DNA of 64,000 nt from Thuidium tamariscinum (Eukaryota > Streptophyta > Bryopsida > Hypnales > Thuidiaceae): positions 9,272,553-9,336,552 of the forward strand of contig OX344750.2 of the NCBI GenBank assembly GCA_947034885.2, written 5' to 3'. Below the pieces are notes generated by a model, which saw only the letters and a program-made list of their open reading frames with translations, made no database searches and had not been told where the DNA came from. Within the stretch, counting starts at the first letter, position 1. Each line of letters opens with the position of its first letter. The position numbers and the translations under genes were made by a program. Below, piece by piece: positions 24,210 through 35,950 of this stretch.

Positions 24210-25281
24210 CTTCCTCCCCTACAAACAGAATGCAAGTGCAAATCGCAAGCACCAATGTCAAACAAAATGCAGTTGCACATTCACAGTGAGAATGCAAAAA
24301 GCCAAGATGAAAACTCATCTGGTTGGAGCGGAATGAAGCCTCGCCATTTATTCTCCACAGCAACACCACATTGACAACGCCAGGTGCATGAATCGCAAAC
24401 ACAGAAGAATTCCACCACATTACCAAATTCCGCACAATAGAAGTGGAGAACCACACAATTCAAACAACGAAAGACTAAAATTTCACGCCCTTGCCTTTGT
24501 CAACAAGAATTTCGCAATTCACAATGAATTCTTTGATTCCATGAAGCCGCCATGCGTAAAAGCAACAACAATCGAAACTAATACAAGAAACAAACAAGCA
24601 GCGCATTGATTACCTCCTAAACCTGCATTTTGCAAAGCTCACCTACTAAACCTGTTTAGCAAGCCATGAATTCCCTTTCTGAGCTCCTCCGCCTAATTCA
24701 CAATTGCATTCACTCACGGTAAACCAAAAACCCTCGAAAATACAAGTGGCTCCCACCACAAACAACAAGTCCATCGAATGGCGAGGAAGCGCAAAAACAA
24801 TGGGGCCCAGGCGCAGGCGAACAGGACAGAAATGAGAGTGTGCTGGCGAGGAAGGTGGGAAAAAGCAGAGGCGCCAAGCGAGGTGACTGAAGTTCAGTGC
24901 AGTAAAAGTGGCGATGTGGCCGGGGCCAGGGCGGCTGATGAGGCCCCGCGCGCCACCTGTCATGTCGCCATCGAACGAACCCTGCCCGAAAAAAACCAAA
25001 ATTTTTCTTTGTAAAATTCGCCAAGGCAAATTCCGGGTAGCTTTTGGCGAAAATTCACCATTAAAATTTTCACTGCATGCATCCAAAGGTTGGACTGCCA
25101 TCCAGTGGCCTGGTGGGATTTCAAGACACCAGCCCCTTGTTTGGGCAAAAGGTGTTAAGTAGATGGTCAACATAAATATTCCATTGAAGGATTGGAACGG
25201 AAATTGGGGGAGGTGAAACATCTTTTGAAAAAAAATTTAGTAAATTTTTCTTGAAAGACAAGAGTAATTGTCATCTTATTA
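24210..25281. other. 5' flank of the hAT pseudogene
   Basis: This GC-rich stretch upstream of the transposase start has no convincing ORF. It is probably promoter or subterminal DNA of the transposon, but the element's end could not be located. The final ~90 bp (25193-25281) match the left part of family B ('ggggaggtgaaacatctt', 'ttcttgaaagacaag'), which resumes near 26120. Confidence 0.45.
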
Positions 25282-25694
25282 GAGCATCACCACTCGTCCT
25301 GCATTTCGGATGACTTCTCAAAGCCGATCCCCAAATTCGCCCCACCATCCTACATTTTGGATGGCTGGTTCAATGAACCAGCCTGCAAACTTGTATCGGC
25401 TGGCATTTTAGGCCCATTTTACCAGCCACCCTCCGGCCTCTTAGCCAGCTTGTAGACAAGAAATAGACAAATGTGCTGTGACTGTCCGCAACTTCGTGGG
25501 GGATTTTCCGCAACTTCAGGATGCAACTTCGGAGCCTTCAATTTCGGTACTTACCATTTGTTTTTAACCTCTCAAATCATTCAAACTCAGCCTGCTAAGA
25601 GGCCATGGGTGGGGTGTCCAACTTGCAAACTGGATGGCTGGCAAAATGCCAGCCAAAGCACCACCTGCATTTTGCTAGGCGGGTGGTGATGCTT
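25282..25694. mobile_element. PIF/Harbinger-like MITE
   Basis: The left end GAGCATCACCACTCG and right end CGGGTGGTGATGCTT form terminal inverted repeats. Each is flanked by the trinucleotide TTA (25279-25281 and 25695-25697), the 3-bp target duplication typical of PIF/Harbinger elements. It is 413 bp and non-coding. It contains internal inverted 'ggatggctgg'/'ccagcc' segments and interrupts a family B copy. Confidence 0.7.
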
Positions 25695-25697
25695 TTA

Positions 25698-26115
25698 GGT
25701 AGAATTACCTATTCCCAAGGATGGACCCATATCCAACCTATAGGAGGCAGCTATTTCCAACCAAAATTGGAAGAGATTTCCAATCAAAGCTCGCAATGTG
25801 TTTTTTCCTCCTTTTCAAGGTTGGGACTAATAAGGTCATGACACATGTCCCAAAGTGTCCCAAAGTATATAGGAAGTATGCAACAAGACAATAGTCTCTT
25901 GAATGATTGGAATTGGAAGAGACGTTGTGGTCTAAACATTAGCCATGGGTTCAAAGCACTTTTCATCTCCCAAAAATCATAGGAATTTCAATTTTGGGAA
26001 CAAAATCATAAATTTTTTGCAATTCCCATATTTCCTATCTTTCTACAAGGTAAAAATTAGCATTGCCTCATATTGTTGGTGATCTATTCCCAAATTGCTT
26101 AAGTGATCAAGTGTA
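25698..26115 (+). repeat. family G repeat, best copy
   Basis: It starts 'gtagaattacctattccc' right after the Harbinger-like MITE. It continues through 'aaggttgggactaataaggtcatga', 'cttgaatgattggaattgga', 'caaaaatcataggaatttcaatt' and 'ttttttgcaattccc'. The copy at 30493-30905 carries the same text in reverse order. Confidence 0.6.
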
Positions 26116-26342
26116 GATGGTTCTACTTTAATCCAAGTCATTTCATTTATTTTAGAATTTCATAGAATTTTTTATGAAATTTTGAAGTTGAAATGGCATG
26201 GGGCTCTAAAATGGGCCACCTCTTAAAATGTGCAATGTTTGTACATTGATGAAGGCTATGAAAAAGTAACATATACAAATAGTGTACATTTGAAGAGGTG
26301 GCCCATTTTAGAGTGTGAGCACTTTTAGAACCTCCTACCTTA
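26116..26342. mobile_element. family B element, right part, with perfect foldback
   Basis: The right terminus is GAACCTCCTACCTTA. An internal foldback pairs CTCTAAAATGGGCCACCTCT (near 26213) with the complementary 'gaggtggcccattttagag' near 26295. The left end is missing from its expected position because the 25282-26115 block is inserted; matching left sequence lies at 25193-25281. Confidence 0.65.
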
Positions 26343-26469
26343 TTGCACCAAGCATAAGTGCATGTATAACTTGGTTTTCATTGGACTTTTCTTTTTGAAG
26401 TGGGTCATGCTTTGCAGTTTGGATTGTCAATTTTTTTGGATTTTGACATATTTCTTATGTAGCAACCAG

Positions 26470-26767
26470 ATAAGAGGTTTTCTTCCATAGTTGAGAGACT
26501 GCGAGTTCCCGGACTGTGGGAACTCGCTGCAGTAGCTGATCTACAGTGATCTGATGTGGCAGGGAGACTGCCACATCAGATAATAATATTTTATTAAATT
26601 AAAAAATTATTTCTTTATTAAAAAAAATTATTTTATTATTTTATTAATTTATTTTTTTCATTTTTTTCATTTTTTTAATATTTTTTTATTCTGATCAGCA
26701 AGGCTGGTTCACAGAATTGGGGAACGAGGCTGAAACAGTCTCTCAACACCCCCGAAAAACCTCTTAT
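26470..26767 (+). mobile_element. family C element C1
   Basis: The ends are perfect 12-bp inverted repeats, ATAAGAGGTTTT and AAAACCTCTTAT. Inside are two strong hairpins: GCGAGTTCCC/GGGAACTCGC (26501-26527) and TCTGATGTGGCAG/CTGCCACATCAGA (26550-26580). These are followed by a pure A/T stretch of about 110 bp and the family signature 'cagcaaggctggt'. It is 298 bp and non-coding. Confidence 0.8.
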
Positions 26768-26926
26768 GACAATAACATTCAATAGCATTTATAGACACTA
26801 CCTTGGCTCTATTGTAAGATAGTTGGAACTTCAAAGTAAAGTATACATTCAAGTGGAGTTACAAGAAGTTATTATAGTCATGAAGGTGAGTATTGTGTTG
26901 GCCAATCTCCAACACATGATACAAGC

Positions 26927-27509
26927 TTAACCCTTTAAGGACCGGTCGACCACTTTTGGGTTGATTTTTGCACTTTTTGTCTATTATTAATTATAGAACA
27001 TTTCATTTCAAATAACTTAGAGAACAAAGCAATTAGAGTGTCTTTGTATGCTTCTAACAAAGCCATTTTCAAGGAAATGCGTGCAAAAATGCATTAGCTA
27101 CGCTTGTCCAAATTTAAATTGCTTGGCCCTTCATATGTGAAATATTGCAAAAATATATATAATGAATGTAAAAGATGACTACTTATATGTGTGAAAGAAC
27201 TAATTGGAAGGTTTAGGATCAATTTTTGGAGCATTTAGTGAAATTTATGCCCAATTGTGGCAAACCCTATTTAGCACCATTGCCAGAGGCTATTTTCAAC
27301 ACATTAATCTTTGAAAATGAATTACAAAGATGTGAACTGTTGGATCACTTCCATTTTTTGTTTGATTCAAGGATTTGCCCTGTAGAACCAATTCATACAA
27401 TTTGATTTAGAATTGCATTCATAGAATGGTCACAAAATGGGACTTTTCAAGAATTGTGTAAAGAAATTGCGCCCGCCCTCCAAATCAACCACGGTCCTTA
27501 AAGGGTTAA
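26927..27509. mobile_element. family F element Fc (583 bp)
   Basis: Perfect 18-bp terminal inverted repeats TTAACCCTTTAAGGACCG are present at both ends, with TTAA at the edges. No transposase or other ORF of note is inside, so it is a non-autonomous DNA element. Confidence 0.8.
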
Positions 27510-29822
27510 GCTCTATTGTTGGGTGTTTCTATGACCATTTGTATATTGGTTTACAATCTACAACAAATGCATTGCTTCCACAAATTTGTATTGTATTCAT
27601 ACTAGCTCAAAAAAAAATACAAAACCACTTTTATTAGTTTCCTAAACCATTTTTTAACATGCACACATCATTCTATTCTTGTTGTTTCCTTCAAGATCTA
27701 TAGATCTTAAACTAGTATTACTTTTAGGTTTGTCTACTTGACATCATATCCAATAGTACTTCATGAGTAGCTAAGTGGACAATTGGAGGTTCAATGTGAT
27801 GAGCACGGTAAAGCAATGGGGATAAAGGCTATTGGATGTTATGAAGTTTAAGTACTACATTATTTGTTTTTCTTCTAGAAAACACTACCTTTTCTTTGTC
27901 TTTGTCTTCAATTTGTTGAAAAATATTTGGAGGGACATTGCATTAAAGGTCATTTTTTGTAAGATGTAGAGAAATTTCACCAAAACATCCTTTTTCATCA
28001 AGTGCATAATGGAGAATAATGTTGCTAAGCAATGACAGAAGGGGTTTTTGGATCTTTGAGACATGGCTCCTATAATGAACAAATTTATCTTATATATAAT
28101 TAGCTAGGTGCAATCTTTATACAAAGTGATAAGTCTTTTGTGAGCAATTAGAAATGTATAATACCTCCCTACAATGGAAAAGATCATTTCTTGGTTATAC
28201 AATTTTATAGACTCTCAAAATGTTTTTCATGCACTTATAAAAATTGTCTTTGCTAATTGAGAAATTAGAGATTCTTCATAAAATTTAGATATGTTTTGGT
28301 GCAAGTAACACACTTGCATAAAATAGCTTTCCAAATTTTTTTGACAATTTTTATTTTTCAAGAGTTAAATCCACTTCATTAGTAAAAAAAATTCTAACAC
28401 TTAAATTTCATAGATTTTCTCAAGAGCTTATGATTTTCAAAGGATTCATGATAAAATAGCCCTTGATAGATAAATTTAAAATTAAATTTTTAATAAAAAT
28501 TAGTTTATTAACAATGACAAATTCCATCTAAATCTAATACTCAATTATAGAAAAATTCTAATAAATAAATTTAAAGTAAGAAAGTCATAGAATACTTCAA
28601 TTCAAAAATTCATAAAATATTGGATAATTAGTATATTCCATATAAACAATTTGAATGGATAAACTACCAAGTCCAATTAGATGAAATTGATTTTTTAATT
28701 TGTCGTCTTCTTGAGGAAAATTTTGTCTCTTAGGTGTTAATTCATATAAATTTGTTTTCAAGATCTTCTATTAATGGAGTGGCAATTCTTTTTGGAGTTT
28801 TTTTGACAAAAATTTCATATATTATTGAATTAAATAATACTAAATAAAACTTGACTTCAACTATTCACATTTTTAAATAAATTATTCCAAAAATCATCAT
28901 AGGTGTTTTTCCTATGTACAATTTTTACTAGTTAGATACTATAAAATGGAGTCAAATTCCTTAGGCCCTATTAAGAGTCTGTTTTTTTGGTTAGATTTTT
29001 ATTCATTAATTTGATTTTGAATTTTTGGAAGTTCATTTTACAAGGTTTCAAATATTCAATAATCTATAGTAGTAGTCACAACTTTATAGGTATTGAGGAC
29101 ATTACAAATAGTGATAGCTTCAATGGTACTAACAACTTTGACCTCATGGTTTTTTGAAAGTTAATATTACTTTCATTGATATTTTCTATACTATTCAATT
29201 ATGCCACATTATAGGTTTTGAAAATTTCATTAAATGCCATACTAAATTTTTCTTCAATGTCTTTGACAAATTTGACTCTAATATATCTAGTATAGGATAC
29301 ATCCAAGAGATGTTGGCTATTTTTTGTCAAGGAATTTTTTTTCCTTCATTTGAAATAGCAAAATTACTCCTTTAAGACCAATACACAAATTTTTCCTAAA
29401 CATCACCTATTTTTTAGATAGATATATATCAATGATTAACTAACTTATAACAACTATTGAAGAAATAACTACAATAGCTATTTCTCCAAACTGATAAGAA
29501 AAAAAATCATTGACCGTCCAAAATTTGTGAAAAGTGTAAGGTAGCGTTTCTAAAACTAGCTAAATTTCATTAGATTTCTACCCACAAAATCCTTATGCTA
29601 CTAGTGCATTGTAAAGAAGGGCCTTCAATGGAGACATTTTAGCCAAAACTGCAATAAACAATAAAATTTAATAGCCAATTTGCAACTTCCTCCCTAATGG
29701 AATTAGCTTCTGTTTAATCAGTTTTGTGTTACAATACTCCCAAAAATCCTTCTTGACTTGCAAAATCCTTTCTTTTCTTATTTTATTTTGATACCACTCA
29801 CTCTCAAGGTAACCAAAGGTAG
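27510..29822. other. AT-rich spacer
   Basis: No gene, RNA or bounded element is supported. ORFs are short and A/T-biased. Confidence 0.55.
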
Positions 29823-30041
29823 TAAGGTGGGTACATCTGAAAGCGCACTGTTCCTAAAAGCGCCATCTACAATCAATGTACATTTCCAAAACCAGTAATG
29901 TATGCAGGCTGTAGATGGCACTTTTAGAAACAAACTTTGACCTTTAATAACTTTTGCATATTTTATCCAAATGTTGCATTCTTTGGTGCATTGGAATGTG
30001 CTTTCACTTGATAACAAGAGTATGGGATCCCTGGTGTAAGG
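29823..30041 (+). mobile_element. family A foldback element, second copy
   Basis: It starts TAAGGTGGGTACATCTGAAAG and contains the 'aaagcgccatctacaatc ... ggctgtagatggcactttt' hairpin. It runs through 'aataacttttgcatat' and 'gcattctttggtgcattgga' to about 'ggtgtaaggtata'. The right terminus is less clear than in the 17811-18084 copy. Confidence 0.6.
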
Positions 30042-30051
30042 TATACCGACG

Positions 30052-30270
30052 GCTCAATTTAGTATTACTGAATATTACTGTTCTCTGAGAGGCTACTGTC
30101 GATGTTCACGCGCAGTTGCATGTGATTGAGCCAAGTGGCGAGCCATCATTTGACTTCCCTGAGATGCCCCACAAGTCCACAACAGTCTCAAGTAGGGCAC
30201 TAAGTTGACCCTACTTTGGCTTGGGGCCTAGGGGGGCTTTGACGCCCCACAAAGTTTAAGATTCTTTATA
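30052..30270 (+). repeat. family D repeat, copy D2
   Basis: It runs from 'caatttagtattactgaatattactgtt' through 'gttcacgcgcagttgcatgtg', 'gagccaagtggcgagccatc', 'cagtctcaagt' and 'cttggggcctagggggg' to 'gccccacaaagttta'. It directly abuts the family A element on its left. No ORF is recognised. Confidence 0.65.
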
Positions 30271-30492
30271 TTTCCAGTAACTTTAGTTTAGTCCTAAGGT
30301 AACTTTTCACTGACTTTCTAAGATACTTACCAGTGAGCCCAGAGCCCCACGGCAGACTGCTTGCCGCTACGTAGGTGTTTGTATTCTTTCTCCTACAGTA
30401 AGGTATGGGAGCCAAGTCCTTTTCAATCACCCTTCATTTCCAGAGTTTAGGTTGTTTTATTTGTAAGCACAAGGTAAAACCACCGGTAACCG

Positions 30493-30905
30493 ATCGTTTA
30501 AGATATTGGAGACATGATCTGGTGTAGTAAGTTATAAGGTAAAACAAATATTTTCAGAGGTGCAAAGATAAAAATGACGGGGATTGCAAAAGGTTTGGTA
30601 ATTTTATCACATGAATTGAAATAACTATGAATTTTGAAAGGCCAAAAGTGTTGCGGACCTATTGCCAATGTATAGACTTTTTCAATTACAACCATAGAAG
30701 AACTCCATTCTTGTTCATTACTTCTTTCTTACTTGTTCACTAACTTTGGGACATGTGTTATGAACTTATTAGTCCCAACCTTGATAAAGAAGAAAACAGA
30801 CATTCTAAACTCTAGTTGGAAATCTGTTCTAGCCTTATTGGAAATAAATGAAGTCTACAGGTTGGAAATGGGGTGCTAATCACTTATGGGTGGTTCTACC
30901 TTAGG
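30493..30905 (-). repeat. family G repeat, inverted copy
   Basis: The reverse complement matches 25698-26115: 'ggtggttctacct', 'ttggaaat', 'ttagtcccaaccttgat', 'gggacatgtgttatga' and 'ggattgcaaaaggttt.gtaattttat'. Confidence 0.55.
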
Positions 30906-31251
30906 AGGTGGGGAAAACTAGTCCATTATAATGCATTATGAGCCATTGATTTCCTCTGGATTTCTTGACTAGCTTGTGGTTGGAATTAGACATACCTATG
31001 TATCAAGAATAGGTTTTATAGAATCTTGACAAAAAAAACTTATAAATTAATTTTTTTTGGGGAAAAAATTCCGAAAATTTCAAATTTTTCTGAAATCTAT
31101 TTCTCCACACAAGAAAATTGTTCTCCCCGTCAAATGTATCACTCTTTTCAATGAATAATTTATGATCCATCTACATTTTCAATGTTTCATCCATTTAACT
31201 AATACCAATGTGAACAAGTGCATTATTCCAATGAAGGAAAAAAAAATCTAC

Positions 31252-32004
31252 TTAACCCCTAAAGGACCAAGCTTCATTTTTGGCAACGTAGTGATTTTGG
31301 GTAACTCATTATGAATGGAGTTTTTATTTCTTTTCTTTGAAATTTTGACACAACATGTGTCCAAAAGGTATTTTTAAGTTCCAATGACTTTTATAACTTT
31401 TGACCAAATGGTTAAAAAGTCATTGCATGATATATGATTTTCTTTGATCTTTAGGCAGCTTGGGCACGACAAAAAACTTTTTTGAAAATCACTTTTTGAA
31501 CAAATAGAAAATAGAAATTATTTCTTTAGAATTATGTGTACATGGGAAGCTTTGAATCATTCCATTATCATTAATAAGATGAAAATTATGAGGAGTTTTA
31601 GTTTGTAGGTAGGTATGGAGTTTTTGAAAACCATACTTGATTACCTACTTGCAAATTGAACTCCTCATAATTTTCATCCCATTAATCATAATGGAATGAT
31701 TCAAAGCTTTCCATATACATATAATTCTAAAGAATCAATTTTTATTTTCTATTTTTTTGAAAAGTGATTTTAAAAAAAAGAAATTATATTGCCTAGGGTG
31801 CCAAAAGATCAAAGAAAATCATATATCATGCAATGACTTTTTAACCATGGTCAAAAGTTATGAAAATTATTGGGCCTTAAAAATACTTAATGGACATATG
31901 TTTTGTCAAAATTTCAAAGAAAACAAAAACAAAACTCCATTTGTAATGAGTTGCCTAAAATCACTATATTGCCAAAAAGTGCAACTTGGTCCTTTTGGAG
32001 TTAA
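31252..32004. mobile_element. family F palindromic element Fd (753 bp)
   Basis: The ends are TTAACCCCTAAAGGACCAAG and CTTGGTCCTTTTGGAGTTAA, with TTAA at both edges. Almost the whole element is an inverted repeat: each arm is about 370 bp and the centre is near 31630, at 'ggtatggagtttttgaaaaccatac'. Paired landmarks include 'aaagctttgaatcattccatta' on the left and 'taatggaatgattcaaagcttt' on the right. The right arm happens to be open as an 85-codon ORF (31757-32014), which is a by-product of the palindrome. A transcript would fold into a very long hairpin. Confidence 0.85.
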
Positions 32005-33013
32005 AAAATTTTAGATATGTGTAAATTCTTGAATTTTAATAATTAATATTGTTATCATTTTGTTTGGAACATCTTCAACAAATTTGGAATCATTCTAATT
32101 ATTTTGTGTTCTTAATCACAATAGATTGAAGTTTTTATATTAAAATTGAAAAAAATAAAACTTTGAAAAAAGAATTCACCAAATCTTGTTTATTTTTGTA
32201 GTATAAAGACTAGAAATGTCCAAAAGCAATGTTTTGTTTTCCATCTCCACTACTCCTTTCATTAGAAAAACATTGTACCTACTTCTTTTTTCTATTAAAC
32301 AACATTTTTAAAATAAATTTTTGAATACTTCTCACATTCAAATTTTGAAAATAAAAAAATGCAACAAATATGTAAACTTAACACTCTACAAGATTCTAGT
32401 TTACTAAATATTGAGATTTATTTCACCCTATTGAGAATTGGCCTTTGAAAATTTGAAAAGTACATATTATGTCTCCTTGGTCCTTGAGAGATTAGACAAG
32501 CTTATGATTGGCATAATGATTGGTTTGCCTTGTTGCTATTTTTGAAAAAAAATTATATAAAGATAAACATGAGAATTAGAGAGAGCAATTGTACTTTTTT
32601 TGGCATAGTATAAATTTATTATAAATTTTTGAAGTGTGTTGTCTAATTGACCCCAAACAATCTCTACACTACCCCCCAAACCATCAAAAAGTGCACCCAT
32701 ACTTAGTGGTCATTAGACCACCTAAAGCAATCACTAATAACTCCATCACCATCGCCCAAAACATTGATTTTGGCCATTAACCAATCTAATGAAGTTCTAA
32801 TCTCATTTATCAGAGAAAATCTACCAAAGATTGATAAAAGATTGTAATGAGTGGTTTTCTAAGTGTTTGCATTCAACAATTGGTTTGTCATGGATTGGCT
32901 TACCTTAAATGGTATTTGTTTATTTGTGTAAAAATGATCTTTATATTTTAATTCATTATACTTTTTTACCAATAAAAATATTCCTTGCAACTTATAGGGA
33001 TCAATGTTGATAG
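32005..33013. other. AT-rich spacer
   Basis: No gene or bounded element is supported. Confidence 0.55.
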
Positions 33014-33230
33014 GGTTGTTTGGTTTGGATCAATACGTGTATATATATTTCATACATAGAAAGTATGTATATATTCTAGTAATACCCTTGTTTGGGAAGG
33101 GAGTAGAGTGGTAAATTTGTTGTAAATTCTACCTAGGTACATATCCTTATTGGAAACAAATTCCACTAATTCATAGTGTATGGATATTTGAAATGGAAGG
33201 TGATGTGGAGGTCTAATGGAACTTGCTTTG
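33014..33230 (+). repeat. family K repeat, copy K1
   Basis: 'ggttgtttggtttgga', 'taatacccttgtttgggaagggagtagagtggtaaat.tgttgtaaat', 'cctaggtacat' and 'cttattgg' appear in the same order as at 38497-38820. Ends are not defined. Confidence 0.55.
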
Positions 33231-33944
33231 AGTCATTAGAAGAGATTTAAGGGCAATAGGAGATTATTTGAGACCTATTCTCCATGCTATAACTACTAAG
33301 TATTGGCTTAAATAAAAAATATTTAAAACTTTAAAATTTAATAATTATTTTTTAAATTATAAAAATTCAAATACTTTTAATTTAAATAAAATAAAATAAA
33401 AATAATATATATATATATAATTTAAGAATAAAAGTAAAAATGATTACTTGACATGGTAGTTTCTTGACCATAGAGGAATCCTTGTGATGCAAATTTCCTT
33501 CAATTTCTATGATTTGGAAACTCACAATCTTCTAGAGGCTTCAAAAAACTTATAATGTATACTTATTCATATCATTGAACCCCTCATTAGAGAAAATATT
33601 GACTCTTGACAAGCCAGTCTATATAAAGATTTTTGTGTAAGCTTGATTTCTGTATAAAGTGTCCGATTCCTAATAGGGGATGTGGTTCAGCTTGTGTGAA
33701 TATCTTCATTGCCACGCAGAATATGTCAGTTGTTATAGCTTTTGTTCAATGAAGATGAAGAGCTTGTATTTCAAAGCTTTGACGTTTGGCTGCACTATTG
33801 AGCACATGATATTTGTACGTCACAGCTATAGGGGAAAAATTCTGCCTCATATAAAATAAATGTAATGAGGGGTCCCTTCCGCCACTTCTTAGCGGCCCTC
33901 TAGCTGGAGAGTCTAGATTTTCTCTAATGAAAGCCCTGAGGTGC
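33231..33944. other. spacer with AT microsatellite and a GC-moderate patch
   Basis: An AAAAT/AT microsatellite lies at about 33385-33421. The patch 33630-33960 is less AT-rich than its surroundings but has no ORF or recognised product. Confidence 0.45.
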
Positions 33945-34290
33945 GTTTTTTTGCATTATAAATTTTTTGGGCAGCTCACTGTGAATGGAGTTTTTATCTT
34001 TTTTCTTTGAAATTTTTACACAAGATGGACCCAAGGAGTAGCTTTAAAGCTCAATAATTTTCATAACTTTTGACTTTGTAGTTAAAAAGTTATGGCATGA
34101 TATGTCGTTTTCTTTACTCGGAGGGCAATCCGGGCAACTGAAAAAACTTCTTAAATTTATTTATTTTTCAAAAGTAAAATTCCAAATTGATTCTTTAGGT
34201 TTTTACAGACATGGGAAGCTTTGTTTCATTTCATTTGGATTAAAAAGTCAAAAGTTATGAGTAGTTTTAGTTTGCAGGTAGGTATGGTTT
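33945..34290 (+). repeat. half-copy of the family F palindrome arm
   Basis: 'cactgtgaatggagtttttat.ttttttctttgaaattttta', 'aataattttcataacttttga', 'catgatat.tcgttttctt', 'catgggaagcttt' and 'gttttagtttgcaggtaggtatgg' match the left arm of 31252-32004. No TTAA terminus or right arm was found. Confidence 0.6.
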
Positions 34291-35300
34291 TCAAAAATTC
34301 CATATGGATGAGTTCAAATTGTGTGGCCTGTGATTACGATTACTTATTTTTATTTGTTCATTCAATTTCATTTGAAGTTTTTCCGTCAATTTCCAAAGAA
34401 CTCATAGAATATTGATTTTGAAATTTCTTCTTTATAAATATTTGTACTATCCAAAGAATAGCCAAGAATAGTGAATTCCTAAAATTCTTTTGACTTCATT
34501 TCACTTGTCATTTTTACCATCATCACCTCAAATTGGGCATTTTTGGTGAAATAAACTAAAAATAAGAAAACATTGCCAATATTTAACAAGTCTATTTTCA
34601 AATTTTCTACAATGAAAGTATTGGATAATTAGTATACTTTATATAAAAATTTGAATGGATGAAATAACCACTTCAAGTAGATAAAACCATTTTTTTTTGT
34701 CCATTATCCTCATTGGAAACTTAACATTTTGACCTTTAGGGGATAATACAATTAATTTTTGTATACTTAGGTTATGACTTTAGCAAGGAGAATGAGATTT
34801 TTTTTTTTAATTTGCTACTAAGAATTTTACAAATTTTGAAATTTTATTGAGTGACATATTGCTAACTAAAATCTGAATTGAAATAGTTACAATTTTCATA
34901 ATGTACTCTAAAAATCATCCAAAAATTGTGTAAAATTTGTAAAGTATATATTAATAGTTGACCTATATGATAGGCATGATATTATGTATACATATTGAAC
35001 AAATCATGCATTTTGGGCCATATCTCATCTTGATTTTGTTGTTGCCTAGACAAAGGCTTGCCAAGTTGCCTTTCATAATGCTCTATTCATACTCAACTTA
35101 TGACCTTCCCAACTTTTTCATATTTACCTTGGCATGCCTCCATCTCTCCACCTATTCCGGCTAGAGTTTGATTTTTCAATGCACTACTTGCAATATTAGA
35201 CAATGTTTGTTGTCACTGTAAATGTTTAACAATTGTATTGAGATTTGCATGTATTCCTTTTACTTGTACAACAATTGTATTGAGGATTGCATGTATTAGC
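34291..35300. other. AT-rich spacer
   Basis: No gene is supported. Just before the next element, 'caacaattgtattgagatttgcatgtatt' is repeated with one change ('gaggattgc') 48 bp later, a small direct duplication at about 35230-35300. Confidence 0.5.
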
Positions 35301-35950
35301 TTAACCCCTAAATGCCCAAGGCACCTAAATGTGGTGTTGAAGAAACTTTGAAGCTAAATAAAACCTTACCAAATTTCTATTTTTAGTAGTTTGTATTTTT
35401 TAAAGATTCTTTTTGAAGTCTAGTTTTAGCATCAATAATCTAATTTTGAAAATGAATGATTATGATTTTTCTATTGAAGATTTAGTGCAAGTGTACCCAT
35501 TGCAATCTTGACATTCCATAGTGTTAAGGACTCTTGGAAATGAGCCTCAAATACACTAGATCTTAGAGAAAAAATTAATAACACTAAAAATTTCACTTAA
35601 ACAAATTGTAGAGTAGATTTTGAGAAGCCATAAATTGATTGGGGTTATGCTTGTTTGGCCCTTCAAGCTCATATTTTTTTGGTGACCAACTTTTTAGATT
35701 TGACATGCAAAAAGAGAACTCAAAGATTTTCATGGTTTTTACACCTTCATGATCAAACATTATAATCTTTCAATCCATAAGTGATATTGTTGTATTTTAC
35801 TTTCCTATGTCATCTCTAACATGTCTACTTTGGATTTGTACAATTACAATTTAAAAAAAATTGATGCAACTGATCAAAATGTTGGATTTTTGTTCAATTT
35901 TGAACAAATTTCAAGAAGCTCAAAATAGGCCTTAGGCATTTAGGGGTTAA
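35301..35950. mobile_element. family F element Fe (650 bp)
   Basis: The left end TTAACCCCTAAATGCCCAAG and the reverse-complemented right end TTAACCCCTAAATGCCTAAG agree at 19 of 20 positions, with TTAA at both edges. No coding capacity is visible. Confidence 0.8.

Noticed and set aside
20950-25230. Terminal inverted repeats and 8-bp target duplication for the hAT element
   Set aside because: Candidate GC-rich stretches on both sides did not give matching ends by eye, so no boundaries are claimed.
31757-32014. 85-codon forward ORF
   Set aside because: It is one arm of the 753-bp palindrome; the openness follows from low-complexity A/T sequence.
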